Below, one piece after another: positions 24,881 to 33,471 of a DNA stretch of 46,400 bases (positions are counted from its first letter, which is position 1; each line of letters opens with the position of its first letter). Location: positions 1 through 46,400 of the forward strand of contig DUPU01000223.1 of the NCBI GenBank assembly GCA_012838175.1, written 5' to 3'. The notes beneath the pieces are model-generated. The model saw only the letters and a program-made list of their open reading frames with translations. It was not told the DNA's origin and did not search any database. The DNA is from Clostridia bacterium. Its GTDB lineage: Bacteria > Bacillota > Dehalobacteriia > Dehalobacteriales > Dehalobacteriaceae. Made by a program: the position numbers and the translations under genes.

Positions 24881-25480
24881 TCACTCTTTGGTAGTGATAA
24901 TTATATCTTCATAATTATGTCCGGTAGTATTGGCCACCAAATCTGCAATTGTGATTCCATCCCCATCTGTTAATGAACTAGCCTTAACTACTACCATAAC
25001 CGATTCCGGTTGAATTAATACCACTGCATCCTTGTAATTCTTGGCTTTAATAAGATTTTCCAGTTTCAATTCATTTTCCATTTTTTCAGTCAGATTCAGC
25101 ATTTTTTTCTGGGCGTCCTTTCTCACATCAACGGCAGAATTTGGATTTTCTACAATCTCTCTTAAAATTTCCACCTGCTGACTGCGCATCTTTTCCCGCT
25201 CAATTCGGTAATTAACAAAATAGTCATCCAGACCACTAAAAGTTATACTTTCTTCATTTTCTAATATTATTTCCGGCAAAGCGCCGGTTTCACTTATTTC
25301 ATTTTCCGAACAAATCTCATCTTGATCCAATATATCAGTATCGGGATTGGTTTTATCCGGAATCTCATCATCAAAAGGCAGTAGAGTCCCTAGCCCCAAG
25401 GCTATATAACCAAACCATACAAAGCAAATAAACAAAATACTAACCAGTATTTTCTTTTTATTTAAGGTAATCATTTTCAT
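24881..25480 (-). CDS. spoIIIAH: Stage III sporulation protein SpoIIIAH
   Basis: SpoIIIAH sits in the mother-cell-derived outer forespore membrane and binds forespore SpoIIQ across the intermembrane space. I use ATG 25480 (199 residues), 8 bases after GGAGG; ATG 25495 overlaps the SD and the spoIIIAG stop. One N-terminal membrane helix (KILVSILFICFVWFGYIALG) is followed by an acidic linker and the C-terminal YscJ/FliF-like domain (VRKDAQKKMLNLTEKMENE, VVLIQPESVMVVVKA, ITIADLVANTTG). It is the last gene of the spoIIIA operon. Confidence 0.92.
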   Translation of the reverse strand: MKMITLNKKKILVSILFICFVWFGYIALGLGTLLPFDDEIPDKTNPDTDILDQDEICSENEISETGALPEIILENEESITFSGLDDYFVNYRIEREKMRSQQVEILREIVENPNSAVDVRKDAQKKMLNLTEKMENELKLENLIKAKNYKDAVVLIQPESVMVVVKASSLTDGDGITIADLVANTTGHNYEDIIITTKE

Positions 25481-25484
25481 TTCA

Positions 25485-26075
25485 TCATCCTCCATTTTTT
25501 GTACATATGGTGATACGATGTGCCGGGACTTGCAGTAAAGTTTGTGCCGCTTTAAAAACCCTTTCCTTAACCACCGGGTTATTTACACCCTCAGCAACTA
25601 TTAAAACACCTTGAATTTTCGGCATACTTTCTTTAATCAGTACCGGTTCTGAGTTTCCGTTAACCATTACCATTTGGCCTGTTTCTGTTTTCTCGTTGGT
25701 TGTGCGCACTCCCCCGGACTGATCTTTTTCCTCAATTTCTTTTGCCGTTGTACTCACATTTACAGCATACTCCTTGGTTGGGCCTTCCTCATATACGATT
25801 GATACAGATGTGTTTCCCACTCCTTCCATTTCAGATAAAATTTTTTCCAACTTCTTTTCCAATGTGATTTCATCAGAAAGATGAGCAGTTTCTGTTCCGG
25901 TATCCACGATGTTTTTTTCCTGAATATTTCCGGTTTGCGGACCGTTAAAAAGGCTGGCGAAATTTAAGATGATAATACCCACAAAAGCAATTACCAAAAG
26001 TTTAAAAATAAACGGCCATTGATCCTTGGTAATTTTAAAAATATTGGTCCGGGGACTTTTCTCTTTGTTATTCAA
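25485..26075 (-). CDS. spoIIIAG: Stage III sporulation protein SpoIIIAG
   Basis: This component of the A-Q feeding-tube channel in the engulfed forespore forms large rings. The 196 residues have one membrane helix (FKLLVIAFVGIIILNFASLF), then an extracytoplasmic ring-building domain with EKKLEKILSEMEGVGNTSVSI and the typical PKIQGVLIVAEGVNNPVVKE segment (read as PKIQGVLIVAEG and PVVKERV). Its start overlaps spoIIIAF by 8 nt. The domain resembles secretin-ring building motifs, as known for the family. Confidence 0.93.
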   Translation of the reverse strand: MNNKEKSPRTNIFKITKDQWPFIFKLLVIAFVGIIILNFASLFNGPQTGNIQEKNIVDTGTETAHLSDEITLEKKLEKILSEMEGVGNTSVSIVYEEGPTKEYAVNVSTTAKEIEEKDQSGGVRTTNEKTETGQMVMVNGNSEPVLIKESMPKIQGVLIVAEGVNNPVVKERVFKAAQTLLQVPAHRITICTKNGG

Positions 26076-26724
26076 CTCCTTTTCCCTCCTCGTCTTGGGA
26101 TATAATGACTATCTGGATTTGTTCCTCTCGAAAATTATAAAAACTCTTTAAGGTTTCCCTAATTTCTTTTTTAACTTCTTCTTGATCCGGTCTGTGTCGC
26201 TGCTCCTTTAAATTAGATTCCTTACCGGTAACTTTAATTTCTATGGGTTCAATCTTCTTTATTCCCCCCTCTTCCCCGTCTCTGGCCATACCTGCGTGAA
26301 TAATTATTTTTTCTACCCCATCATAACTAAAATTTTCATTATTAATTTTCATGAAGACCTCAACTTCTGCCCAAACCACCCCCTTCACCAAGTTAACCAT
26401 TGTTTCAATTTGTTTTGCCAAATTTCTTTTGTACATCTCTATTGCCTTTTCGTTCAAATCTTCCGAAATTTCTTCCCCTTTTTTCAAGATAGTGTCTAAT
26501 TCCGCTTTTTCTTGAATTGGATCTTGCCAGGCCAGAACTTCATTGACTGCTTTTTTATCAAATAAGCTTAAGATCGGATTTAACATGGATATTAGGATAA
26601 ATAGCCCTAATACAGCTTTGACAAATTTTTTTATTTCCCCTTGGGGCAAAAGCATTTCTAAAAAACAAGCAATTAGGATAATGATGGTAACATTCCGTAC
26701 CAAATCAGTAATGGCATTAACCAT
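26068..26724 (-). CDS. spoIIIAF: Stage III sporulation protein SpoIIIAF
   Basis: This is a membrane protein of the SpoIIIA complex. Two hydrophobic segments lie at the N-terminus (NVTIIILIACFLEMLLPQG and AVLGLFILISMLNPILSLF), followed by a soluble domain with a KEGEEI-like charged helix and a C-terminal ring-building-like fold (VVWAEVEVFMKI, IEIKVTGKE). At 218 residues it is near the family norm. Start ATG at 26724; the stop overlaps spoIIIAG. Confidence 0.92.
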   Translation of the reverse strand: MVNAITDLVRNVTIIILIACFLEMLLPQGEIKKFVKAVLGLFILISMLNPILSLFDKKAVNEVLAWQDPIQEKAELDTILKKGEEISEDLNEKAIEMYKRNLAKQIETMVNLVKGVVWAEVEVFMKINNENFSYDGVEKIIIHAGMARDGEEGGIKKIEPIEIKVTGKESNLKEQRHRPDQEEVKKEIRETLKSFYNFREEQIQIVIISQDEEGKGVE

Positions 26725-26732
26725 ATTTTCAC

Positions 26733-27899
26733 CTACCTGAACATCATGCTAATGTTTCCGGTACCGATAGTTACAGTAATAATGAAGAAAAACATTAAGC
26801 CTACGGCAGCTACGGCGGCAAATACCAGTAGAAAAGTGTTTGCCAAAGAATGTAAAGCCTCAGACAATTGATAATCCCCAAAGGGCTGGACTAAAGCTGC
26901 TACAATACGGTAAATCAAGCTAATGGCAATGATTTTGACGGCAGGAATAGCACAAAGAAGAAAAACCACTATAACTCCCAAAATACCAATGCCGTTTTTC
27001 AAAATTAATGATGTACCAATTACCGTATCCAAGGCATCAGCCAAAGATTTTCCTACTACCGGAATAAAGGCTCCCGTGGCAAATTTAGCCGCTTTTACCG
27101 TCAAACCGTCTGCCACGGATCCGGCTAAACCCTGCATTCCTAAAAATCCAACAAAGACAGTCATAACTATTCCTAAAAAACCAACGGAAAGGTCTTTAAA
27201 AAGCCCTGCCAGTCGGCTGACTTTAAAACTAGGGGCAATATGACCGACTATATTTAACACAGCCATAAAATAAATAAAAGGGAAGATAATTGTTTTTATC
27301 ATCATTGTGACAAAGCCCAGCATGATAATCATGGCCGGATGGATTAGTGCGGCTGAGGTAACCCCTCCCATCGCTGCCAACAAGGATAATAAAAGGGGCA
27401 TCAGGGCATATAAAAAACCGGTCATAGTATCAATCGCTTCTTTTGCGGTATTAATGGAAATGGTAAAAGAGTTTAAAGCGATGGAAATAAGAACTAAATA
27501 AATCACACCATGACCTAATATGGCAATATTACCATTGTCAAAAGCACTTTGCAGGTTGGACAATACTGCACTGGCCACAGCCAGAATCAATAGTTTTGTT
27601 AATAAGCCGCTGTTAGCCACTACCTCCCTAAAAAAATAACTTAGTAAGCCTTTCAAGATGTCTTTCATATTCCATTTGAAATTACCGGATTTTATTTCCT
27701 CATAGAAATTTCTGATACTTAACTCCGGCAAATGTTCCTGAACCTCTTTGTCTATCTGATTTACATATTCATCAATTTCGTAAAAATCAAGTTGGTCTTC
27801 CACTAAAGTACCGGTATCCTCCTCATATGCCCAAGTATTACCGCTCACGCCAAACACGGTTATCAGTAATATTAAGCTGAAAATAAATTTCCTTAACAT
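26733..27899 (-). CDS. spoIIIAE: Stage III sporulation protein SpoIIIAE
   Basis: This is the polytopic membrane protein of the SpoIIIA channel. ATG at 27899 is preceded by AAGGGGTGGAAAAA, and the product (388 residues) begins with a signal-like segment (MLRKFIFSLILLITVFG). An upstream extension to 27983 would overlap spoIIIAD and has no SD. About eight hydrophobic helices follow an N-terminal extracytoplasmic part, including MTGFLYALMPLLLSLLAAMG and GIVMTVFVGFLGMQGLAGS. AE is the largest protein of the operon in all sporeformers. Confidence 0.93.
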   Translation of the reverse strand: MLRKFIFSLILLITVFGVSGNTWAYEEDTGTLVEDQLDFYEIDEYVNQIDKEVQEHLPELSIRNFYEEIKSGNFKWNMKDILKGLLSYFFREVVANSGLLTKLLILAVASAVLSNLQSAFDNGNIAILGHGVIYLVLISIALNSFTISINTAKEAIDTMTGFLYALMPLLLSLLAAMGGVTSAALIHPAMIIMLGFVTMMIKTIIFPFIYFMAVLNIVGHIAPSFKVSRLAGLFKDLSVGFLGIVMTVFVGFLGMQGLAGSVADGLTVKAAKFATGAFIPVVGKSLADALDTVIGTSLILKNGIGILGVIVVFLLCAIPAVKIIAISLIYRIVAALVQPFGDYQLSEALHSLANTFLLVFAAVAAVGLMFFFIITVTIGTGNISMMFR

Positions 27900-27942
27900 T
27901 TTTTCCACCCCTTGAAGAATATCCCATCTCGGGATAAATAGA

Positions 27943-28335
27943 CTAGGGTAAAAGTCGCACCACCGATTCCAAAATTGCCGCAATAATCGGAACAGCTAAG
28001 ACCATTACTAAGACTTTTGCGGCAAATTCAACTTTTGTGGCTATGGCCCCCTGCCCGGCATCCCGGCAAACCTGAGCGCCAAATTCCGCAATATAGGAAA
28101 TGCCGATAATTTTAAATATGGTGGCTAAATAAAAGGTATTCAAACTGGCCCGGGAAGCCAATTCTTCAAATATAGAAATTACATAAGAAATTTTTGGAAG
28201 TATTTGGATGAATATCAATGCCCCGACAAAGACACTGATGACCACACCCAGCCCGGGAACCTTGCTTTCATTAACAAATAAGACAAGGACGGTGGTTACC
28301 AATGCCAAACCGATAATGACAAATAAAACTTCCAC
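27943..28335 (-). CDS. spoIIIAD: Stage III sporulation protein SpoIIIAD
   Basis: This small membrane protein of 130 residues belongs to the SpoIIIAC/AD family and resembles export-apparatus components in topology. Helices are visible as VLFVIIGLALVTTVLVLFV, GVVISVFVGALIFIQILP and VLVMVLAVPIIAAILES. The conserved IIGISYIAEFGAQVCRDAGQ segment lies in the middle. It starts 19 bp after spoIIIAC. Confidence 0.93.
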   Translation of the reverse strand: MEVLFVIIGLALVTTVLVLFVNESKVPGLGVVISVFVGALIFIQILPKISYVISIFEELASRASLNTFYLATIFKIIGISYIAEFGAQVCRDAGQGAIATKVEFAAKVLVMVLAVPIIAAILESVVRLLP

Positions 28336-28354
28336 AAAATCTCCTCCTGATTTA

Positions 28355-28558
28355 CTAATAGAGATTAAAAACCGTTTTTACTTGGTGAAAAAGGTCTAGA
28401 ATGACCGGGATAACTTCAATTAATCCCACCGCCAATCCCAAAACCAGCGTTAAATAGGCAAATTCGTCCCGTCCTGCTTGCTTTAAAAACGTATGAATTA
28501 TTGTGACAACTATTGCTAAACATGTGAGAAATAAAATTTCTCCCGTTCCTCCAATCAT
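28355..28558 (-). CDS. spoIIIAC: Stage III sporulation protein SpoIIIAC
   Basis: This 67-residue protein has two hydrophobic helices (ILFLTCLAIVVTIIHTFLK and LTLVLGLAVGLIEVIPVIL), the typical size and shape of SpoIIIAC. It carries the conserved LKQAGRDEFAYL loop between the helices. It lies between AB and AD in the normal operon order. Confidence 0.92.
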   Translation of the reverse strand: MIGGTGEILFLTCLAIVVTIIHTFLKQAGRDEFAYLTLVLGLAVGLIEVIPVILDLFHQVKTVFNLY

Positions 28559-28592
28559 ACTAATCGTCCTTTCTTCTCTAATTTAGATAAAA

Positions 28593-29111
28593 TTATATGA
28601 ACATCAGGGTTAATACCAGACCGCAAGCCCAGCCCAAAGTTTGCCATATTTTTTGAAACTGGTTTTTTGTTGTTTCGGCCTCTTTTTCCCTGGTTGCCAA
28701 TTGCATCTTAATACTGGTCAGGCGCTTTAATTGATCCTCCCGGTCTGAAGAACCTAAACCCTGGCCGAATTGTTCCAAGCAGCTCATTTCCCCTTCCGTA
28801 AGCAAAAGATAGGGTGCAACTCTTTCCAATGCCTTCGACCATGCTTCTCCCCCAGTTTGGCCTTGTCCTTCGTTTAACTCCTGACTGACTTCGGCGAAAA
28901 ATTTGGATATTGGTCCCTTTGTTTGTCTTGCCACGGTCTTTAAGGCCTGAGGTAAAGGAGTAAGAGCATAGATGATTTCTGTTTCCAATGCTGCCAAGCC
29001 AAACTGGAGTTGTCTTAGCTCCTCGGTATGTTTAGTCAGATTTCTTCCTAAAACCATACCGATAACACCAAAAGAAATAATAACCAGTAAAGCGCCTATA
29101 AGTTTTAACAT
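28593..29111 (-). CDS. spoIIIAB: Stage III sporulation protein SpoIIIAB
   Basis: SpoIIIAB resembles GspF/PilC-type inner-membrane platform proteins in its cytoplasmic helical part. Start ATG 29111 (172 residues, MLKLIGALLVI) follows GGAGG by 8 bases; the longer ORF from 29144 would start within spoIIIAA. An N-terminal membrane helix, a helical domain (LRQLQFGLAALETEIIYAL, PLPQALKTVA, LEQFGQGLGSSDREDQL) and a C-terminal membrane helix (ACGLVLTLMFI) are seen. It overlaps spoIIIAA by 7 nt. Confidence 0.93.
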   Translation of the reverse strand: MLKLIGALLVIISFGVIGMVLGRNLTKHTEELRQLQFGLAALETEIIYALTPLPQALKTVARQTKGPISKFFAEVSQELNEGQGQTGGEAWSKALERVAPYLLLTEGEMSCLEQFGQGLGSSDREDQLKRLTSIKMQLATREKEAETTKNQFQKIWQTLGWACGLVLTLMFI

Positions 29112-30124
29112 TCCTTTAACCTCCTTTCCCGTATGGGTAACCATTCCTCATTGAAAATATTTTCGATGGTTCCAGGTCCGCGTCTGCGACTCAAAACCAC
29201 ATAACGCTCAAAAACTTTTTGGGCTAAGATTTCTTTGATTACCGGCCGTCGCAAAATATCTTCCTTGTTATAACCATGAACTGTAGTTAACAGCTTTATT
29301 CCGGCATTTATTACTTCTTCGATAGCATCGGCATCCTCTTTCCGGCCTATTTCATCAGTGGCAATAACCTGAGGTGACATGGAACGGACCAACATCATCA
29401 TTCCTTCCCCTTTAGGACAACCGTCTAAAACATCAGTGCGTCGTCCAATAGGCAGCTGTGGGATACCTTCCCTACACCCGGCAATCTCCGAACGTTCATC
29501 CACCAAACCCACATCGACAGGGGAAAACCCGGAAAATCCATTGGACAGCATACATATAATGTCCCTTAGTAAAGTAGTTTTTCCGGCGCGAGGCGGAGAA
29601 ATTATTAAGGTATTTAAAAAAACCCCTCCCTTAACTAAATGCCGGATAATTTGTAAAGCCGCACCGGATACACAGCGTGCAACCCGGATATTCACCCCGG
29701 ATATCTGTTTTAAAGTTCTCACCCTCCCCCTGTCTAAAACAGCCCGTCCTACAAAACCTGTCCTATGGCCCCCGGGAAGAGTAAGAAACCCCTTTCTTAA
29801 TTCTTCTTCCAAAGCATAGAGTGAAGAATTACATAAAAGGGCAACAGTTTTTTGCATATTCTCTTCATTGCAATAAACACTGTGTTCCCATCTTGTGCTT
29901 AATCCCCCGTCTTTTCTTAAATACTTGTCTTCCGTCCTCTGCTTCAGCAAAACAGGAGCATTAATTCTCAGGCGAATTTCTTCCAAAACCTCCAGCTCAT
30001 AGTCAGGAATCTGAGAAACCAGCATCCGCAAATCAGGGGATAAAAAAGGGAGTACTTCCTGTCTGATATTTTGTGCAATGGGAAAAGAGCCGCCACTCCT
30101 TGATATCTCAAAAGTATTTGTCAC
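29105..30124 (-). CDS. spoIIIAA: Stage III sporulation ATPase SpoIIIAA
   Basis: This is an AAA+/secretion-type ATPase that powers the SpoIIIA channel. GTG start at 30124, 7 bases after GGAGG; 339 residues. The nucleotide site is SPPRAGKTTLLRDII with Walker B-like VIATDEIG and the sensor region LLTTVHGYNKED. The N-terminal part has the family motif EIRLRINAPVLL and GFVGRAV. It is the first gene of the spoIIIA operon. In other sporeformers this operon is driven by sigma-E in the mother cell, but the 50 bp between it and the upstream terminator show no sigma-E promoter I would defend. Confidence 0.95.
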   Translation of the reverse strand: MTNTFEISRSGGSFPIAQNIRQEVLPFLSPDLRMLVSQIPDYELEVLEEIRLRINAPVLLKQRTEDKYLRKDGGLSTRWEHSVYCNEENMQKTVALLCNSSLYALEEELRKGFLTLPGGHRTGFVGRAVLDRGRVRTLKQISGVNIRVARCVSGAALQIIRHLVKGGVFLNTLIISPPRAGKTTLLRDIICMLSNGFSGFSPVDVGLVDERSEIAGCREGIPQLPIGRRTDVLDGCPKGEGMMMLVRSMSPQVIATDEIGRKEDADAIEEVINAGIKLLTTVHGYNKEDILRRPVIKEILAQKVFERYVVLSRRRGPGTIENIFNEEWLPIRERRLKEC

Positions 30125-30176
30125 CTTTGTCCCTCCTTATACCCTATTCATATTAATGGGACAAGCAAATTAGAAC

Positions 30177-30202
30177 AAAAAAAAGAAGGCTTGCGCCTTC
30201 TT
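30177..30202 (-). terminator. Terminator after the CD1247-type gene
   Basis: Minus strand AAGAAGGC, loop GCAA, GCCTTCTT, followed by about six T: perfect 8-bp stem with a GNRA-like loop. It overlaps the stop codon of the gene at 30201 and separates the efp operon from spoIIIA. Confidence 0.93.
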
Positions 30203-30656
30203 AGATATCTTCCGTCTCTTTAATTTCTTCTTCCTCTGGGATATCATCATGCTTCTCTTCGTCGCATGAGTACGGCTCATCATAACTCCCGTCATTAATA
30301 AAGACTACTTCATTACAACGGGGACAGGTAACCTCTACTAAATCATCATCCTCTAAGATGTCAGCATCGAAACAAACTATATCGTGACAACGGGGACATT
30401 TAACTTCTACATAGTCTGTGTCGTCCTCTTCGTCTTCATAAAAATCTTCTTCTAAATCACTAAGGTCATCATCGATACTCTCTAAATATTCTTCCATATC
30501 CTCCTGCTGTATTCTAAGATCTTCAATGGATGAGGCAATTTCTTCCAAGACATTGATTATTTGCTTAATAAGCTTGCCTTCTTTACTCTCGCTGGAAATA
30601 TCCATACCTTCCGCTAAACCTTTCAAATATGCTACTTGTTCTTTCAAATCTTTCAT
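30201..30656 (-). CDS. CD1247-type acidic zinc-ribbon protein
   Basis: This is a 151-residue soluble, very acidic protein. Residues 1-70 form a helical coiled-coil-like domain (MKDLKEQVAYLKGLAEGMD, IINVLEEIASSIEDLR), known as the CD1247 N-terminal domain in Clostridia. Two CPRC motifs follow: VKCPRCHDIVCFD and VTCPRCNEVVF, consistent with a zinc ribbon. The tail is rich in Asp/Glu. Its function is unknown. Homologues commonly lie beside efp and aroQ as here, so it may act in translation or stress, but this is inference. Confidence 0.85.
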   Translation of the reverse strand: MKDLKEQVAYLKGLAEGMDISSESKEGKLIKQIINVLEEIASSIEDLRIQQEDMEEYLESIDDDLSDLEEDFYEDEEDDTDYVEVKCPRCHDIVCFDADILEDDDLVEVTCPRCNEVVFINDGSYDEPYSCDEEKHDDIPEEEEIKETEDI

Positions 30657-30729
30657 TTTTAACCTCCTTTCTATAATGATGCCTAAACCAGCCTTATCTA
30701 TTATTCCACATTTTAGGGAATTTTACTCC

Positions 30730-31287
30730 TTATGCTCGTCCGATATATTCTCCGGTCTTGGTATTAACCACTATTACATCTCCAACATTGATAAAAAAGG
30801 GCACCCTAACCACTGCACCGGTTTCCAAGGTAGCGGGTTTTGATCCCCCGGAAGCAGTATCCCCTTTGATGCCCGGCTCAGTATCAGTAACCTCCAGTTC
30901 AACCTGGCTAGGTAAGTCCACACCTATTACATTTCCTTGGAAGAGAAGGAGGAACAGATTCATATTCTCTTTGAGAAACTTTTTACCCTCGCCTACCTGC
31001 TCATCACTTAAGGGCATTTGTTCAAAATTATTTACATCCATTAAAATAAATGATTCACCGTCATGATATAAATACTGCATTTCTTTTCGTTCCAAATGAG
31101 CTTTGGGTAGCTTTTCCCCTGCTGCAAAAGTTTTTTCCACTACTGCTCCGGTGCGTACATTCTTTAGCTTGGACCGCACAAAAGCGGAACCTTTGCCGGG
31201 TTTAACATGCTGAAAATCCACTACTTGATAGGCATCACCATCTATTTCAATGGTTACCCCTGTGCGGAAATCATTGGTAGAAATCAT
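30730..31287 (-). CDS. efp: Elongation factor P
   Basis: EF-P rescues ribosomes stalled at polyproline. The 185-residue, three-domain protein begins [17 protein letters not shown]; the KOW-like domain carries the conserved loop [12 protein letters not shown], whose Lys is the residue modified in many bacteria. Domain II/III markers [13 protein letters not shown] and [16 protein letters not shown] are present. I use ATG 31287 with AGGGGG upstream; a TTG one codon earlier is also possible. It lies between aroQ and the CD1247-type gene. Confidence 0.97.
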   Translation of the reverse strand: MISTNDFRTGVTIEIDGDAYQVVDFQHVKPGKGSAFVRSKLKNVRTGAVVEKTFAAGEKLPKAHLERKEMQYLYHDGESFILMDVNNFEQMPLSDEQVGEGKKFLKENMNLFLLLFQGNVIGVDLPSQVELEVTDTEPGIKGDTASGGSKPATLETGAVVRVPFFINVGDVIVVNTKTGEYIGRA

Positions 31288-31358
31288 CAAAATACCCCCT
31301 AGTTGAAAAAATTTATGTTTTTTAAGACCCCGGCACCGATAAGGTAACCGAAACCCAA

Positions 31359-31805
31359 TTATCTATTAATATTCTTGATCAGTTGCAAGGCTGCCCAAAA
31401 TGCCATTTCATATCCATAGTGCCCAAAACCGCTGATTTGACCCCAAACCACAGGAGCAATTACAGAATGCCGTCTGAATTCTTCCCTGGCATAGATATTC
31501 GATAAATGCACTTCTATAACAGGGGTTTTTATCCCTTTTACCGCATCACGAATGGCTATACTATAATGGGTATAGGCAGCCGGGTTTAAAATCACACAAT
31601 CTGCCTCTATGCCTTCTTTATGTAAGAAATCAATTATTTCTCCTTCTGAATTAGACTGGAAACAAACAATCTCTATGTTATGTTCTTTTGCTAACCGGGT
31701 AAGGTTTTGATTTACATCGTCCAGGGAAACATTCCCATAAATCTCCGGTTCCCGTTGGCCTAACAAATTAAGATTTGGGCCATGAAGTACGAGAATCTTT
31801 GCCAT
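31359..31805 (-). CDS. aroQ: Type II 3-dehydroquinate dehydratase
   Basis: This enzyme catalyses step three of the shikimate pathway (3-dehydroquinate to 3-dehydroshikimate). The 148-residue dodecameric type II enzyme has the catalytic Tyr loop [29 protein letters not shown]-like substrate site ([10 protein letters not shown]), His in [15 protein letters not shown], and [12 protein letters not shown]. The gene is upstream of efp, as yqhS is in B. subtilis. aroC, aroK and aroB lie a few kb upstream in another operon, so most of the early shikimate genes are local. Confidence 0.97.
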   Translation of the reverse strand: MAKILVLHGPNLNLLGQREPEIYGNVSLDDVNQNLTRLAKEHNIEIVCFQSNSEGEIIDFLHKEGIEADCVILNPAAYTHYSIAIRDAVKGIKTPVIEVHLSNIYAREEFRRHSVIAPVVWGQISGFGHYGYEMAFWAALQLIKNINR

Positions 31806-31896
31806 ACCTTACCACCGCCCTTTCGTTAGCATTTTATCATAGATTTTTTCCTTTGACCAGATTTAACTTGAGATAAGATTTCAAGCCAACACCTGA

Positions 31897-33246
31897 TTAA
31901 TTGCCGCTAACGGTCATTTCACTGATTCTAAGAGTTGGGCTTCCTTTACCGACAAAAAAAGTCAGATCCGAACCCACAGCATCAACGTTGTTAAATAAGT
32001 CAAAAATATTCCCTGCAATGGCAATGCCTCGTACCGGTTTAGTTAATTCTCCCTTTTCAATCAATATTCCTGCCGCTCCTAAGGAAAAGTCCCCTGAAAT
32101 GGGATTAGCTGTATGCATGCCTAATACATCTGTAATGTAAATTCCTTCCCTTATTTGGTTTAATAATCGGTCTTTGGGAAAGGTCCCGTTTTCAATATAA
32201 AAATTAGTGGTACCAACCTCAGGAGTACTTTTATAAGATCCTCTCACACCGTTTCCTGTGGAATCTTTTCCCTCTTTTGCCGCTGTGTAGGTATTATATA
32301 AAAAACCCGTTAATACCCCCTTGTTAATTAAAACATTTTTCCGGCAAGGAACACCTTCTCCGTCAAAAGGCGCGGACATGATACCTCCCGGCTTTGACCC
32401 ATCATCTATTATTGAAATTAAGGGGGATATAATCTCTTCTTTCAGTCTGCCTGCCAATCTTGATTTTCCTTTCTGTACTGATTCCGCAGACAGGGAATGG
32501 GCCAATAAACCCAGAAAATTAGTGGCCACATAAGGATCAATCACGGCAACCATATTCTTGGTATTAATGCTTTTTGCACCCAACATGCGCACAGCCTTTT
32601 GGGCAGCCTCAACAGCAATAAACTCCGGATCCAGTTCCCGGTATTTTAGTTTGTATTGAAATCCAAAACCTGTTTGAGAATCCCCGTCTTCTTCTGCCAC
32701 CAAAAAGGCAGAAGCGCCGCAATATGCTCCCTGATACATCCCGGAAACACCTAATGAATTAAAAACAGCTACTTCATAGCTGGAGTCGGAATAAGCACAT
32801 CTTTCCGTAATTTTAACCCGAGAGTCAAATTTTCGGGCACGATGTTCTATATCTTTCGCCAAAGCAATTTTTTCTTCCACAGGTACCCGGGGGATATCTC
32901 CGTCAAATAAGTCCAGTTCAGGATATTTCTCCGCGGGTTTGGGCGGTAATAGATAATATTCGTCCCGGGCGGTGCTTCGTGCATTGGCAATGGCCTGGGA
33001 AACCATTTGATCTAAGGCAGAGTCCGAAAAATCGGAAGAATAGACAAAACCAATTTGGCTATTATGAAATATTCTAATACTTAATCCTTGTTCCTCGGCT
33101 AGTTTCATAGTTTCCACCTGTTGGTTGCTGACTTCAACAAATAAATCCCTGGACCTGCTTATAAAGACTTCCGCCGACGATACCCCCAAGGAAGAAGCTT
33201 TTTGCAGTACCTTTTCCCCAATTTTTTGCAGATTTATTTCTGACAA
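31897..33246 (-). CDS. pmbA: TldE/PmbA-like partner of TldD metalloprotease
   Basis: This 449-residue protein belongs to the TldD/PmbA (TldE) family, non-catalytic partner in a heterodimeric metallopeptidase. The TTG start at 33246 lies 8 bases after GAGGAGG. Family segments are AEEQGLSIRIFHNSQIGFVY, YDSSYEVAVFNSLG-like (SDSSYEVAVFNSLG), a region LLAHSLSAESVQKGKSR where TldD has HExxxH, and GDFSLGAAGILIEKGE at the C-terminus. The zinc ligands of TldD are not present at that position, as expected for TldE. It is expressed from an excellent sigma-H-type promoter, unlike the active tldD copy, which lies in the aro operon. Confidence 0.9.
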   Translation of the reverse strand: MSEINLQKIGEKVLQKASSLGVSSAEVFISRSRDLFVEVSNQQVETMKLAEEQGLSIRIFHNSQIGFVYSSDFSDSALDQMVSQAIANARSTARDEYYLLPPKPAEKYPELDLFDGDIPRVPVEEKIALAKDIEHRARKFDSRVKITERCAYSDSSYEVAVFNSLGVSGMYQGAYCGASAFLVAEEDGDSQTGFGFQYKLKYRELDPEFIAVEAAQKAVRMLGAKSINTKNMVAVIDPYVATNFLGLLAHSLSAESVQKGKSRLAGRLKEEIISPLISIIDDGSKPGGIMSAPFDGEGVPCRKNVLINKGVLTGFLYNTYTAAKEGKDSTGNGVRGSYKSTPEVGTTNFYIENGTFPKDRLLNQIREGIYITDVLGMHTANPISGDFSLGAAGILIEKGELTKPVRGIAIAGNIFDLFNNVDAVGSDLTFFVGKGSPTLRISEMTVSGN

Positions 33247-33290
33247 CTATTTTTCCTCCTCAAAATTTCCACTATATTTATTGGATAGTA

Positions 33291-33319
33291 TTATTCAACT
33301 AAAGTAAAAGTATTCCTTC
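33291..33319 (-). promoter_or_regulatory. Strong candidate sigma-H promoter of the TldE-like gene
   Basis: Minus strand GAAGGAATA, 11 bases, GTTGAATAA: fits every defined position of the sigma-H consensus RnAGGAwww-N11-12-RnnGAATww. It lies about 45 bp before the start codon and after the terminator at 33393-33416. Confidence 0.65.
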
Positions 33320-33392
33320 TAAAATATGAAGATTAATCAGGTTTACATTAGAAAGAACTTCATTTAATATTAGATAGTTTAACTTTAAAGAT

Positions 33393-33416
33393 AAAAAAAG
33401 GAACCAACCTGGTCCC
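33393..33416 (-). terminator. Terminator after the histidine kinase gene
   Basis: Minus strand GGGACC, loop AGGTT, GGTTCC (one G-T pair), then seven T. It lies about 55 bp after the kinase stop at 33472. Confidence 0.75.
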
Positions 33417-33471
33417 ATAAACTTAAATAATTTTTAAGATAGTAAAAAAGTCCGTAGCTTTTTAGAAAAAA

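Noticed and set aside
30125-30176. Sigma-E promoter for spoIIIAA
   Set aside because: Expected by homology, but no combination of -35 and CATAnnnT-like -10 at correct spacing could be found in this short gap.
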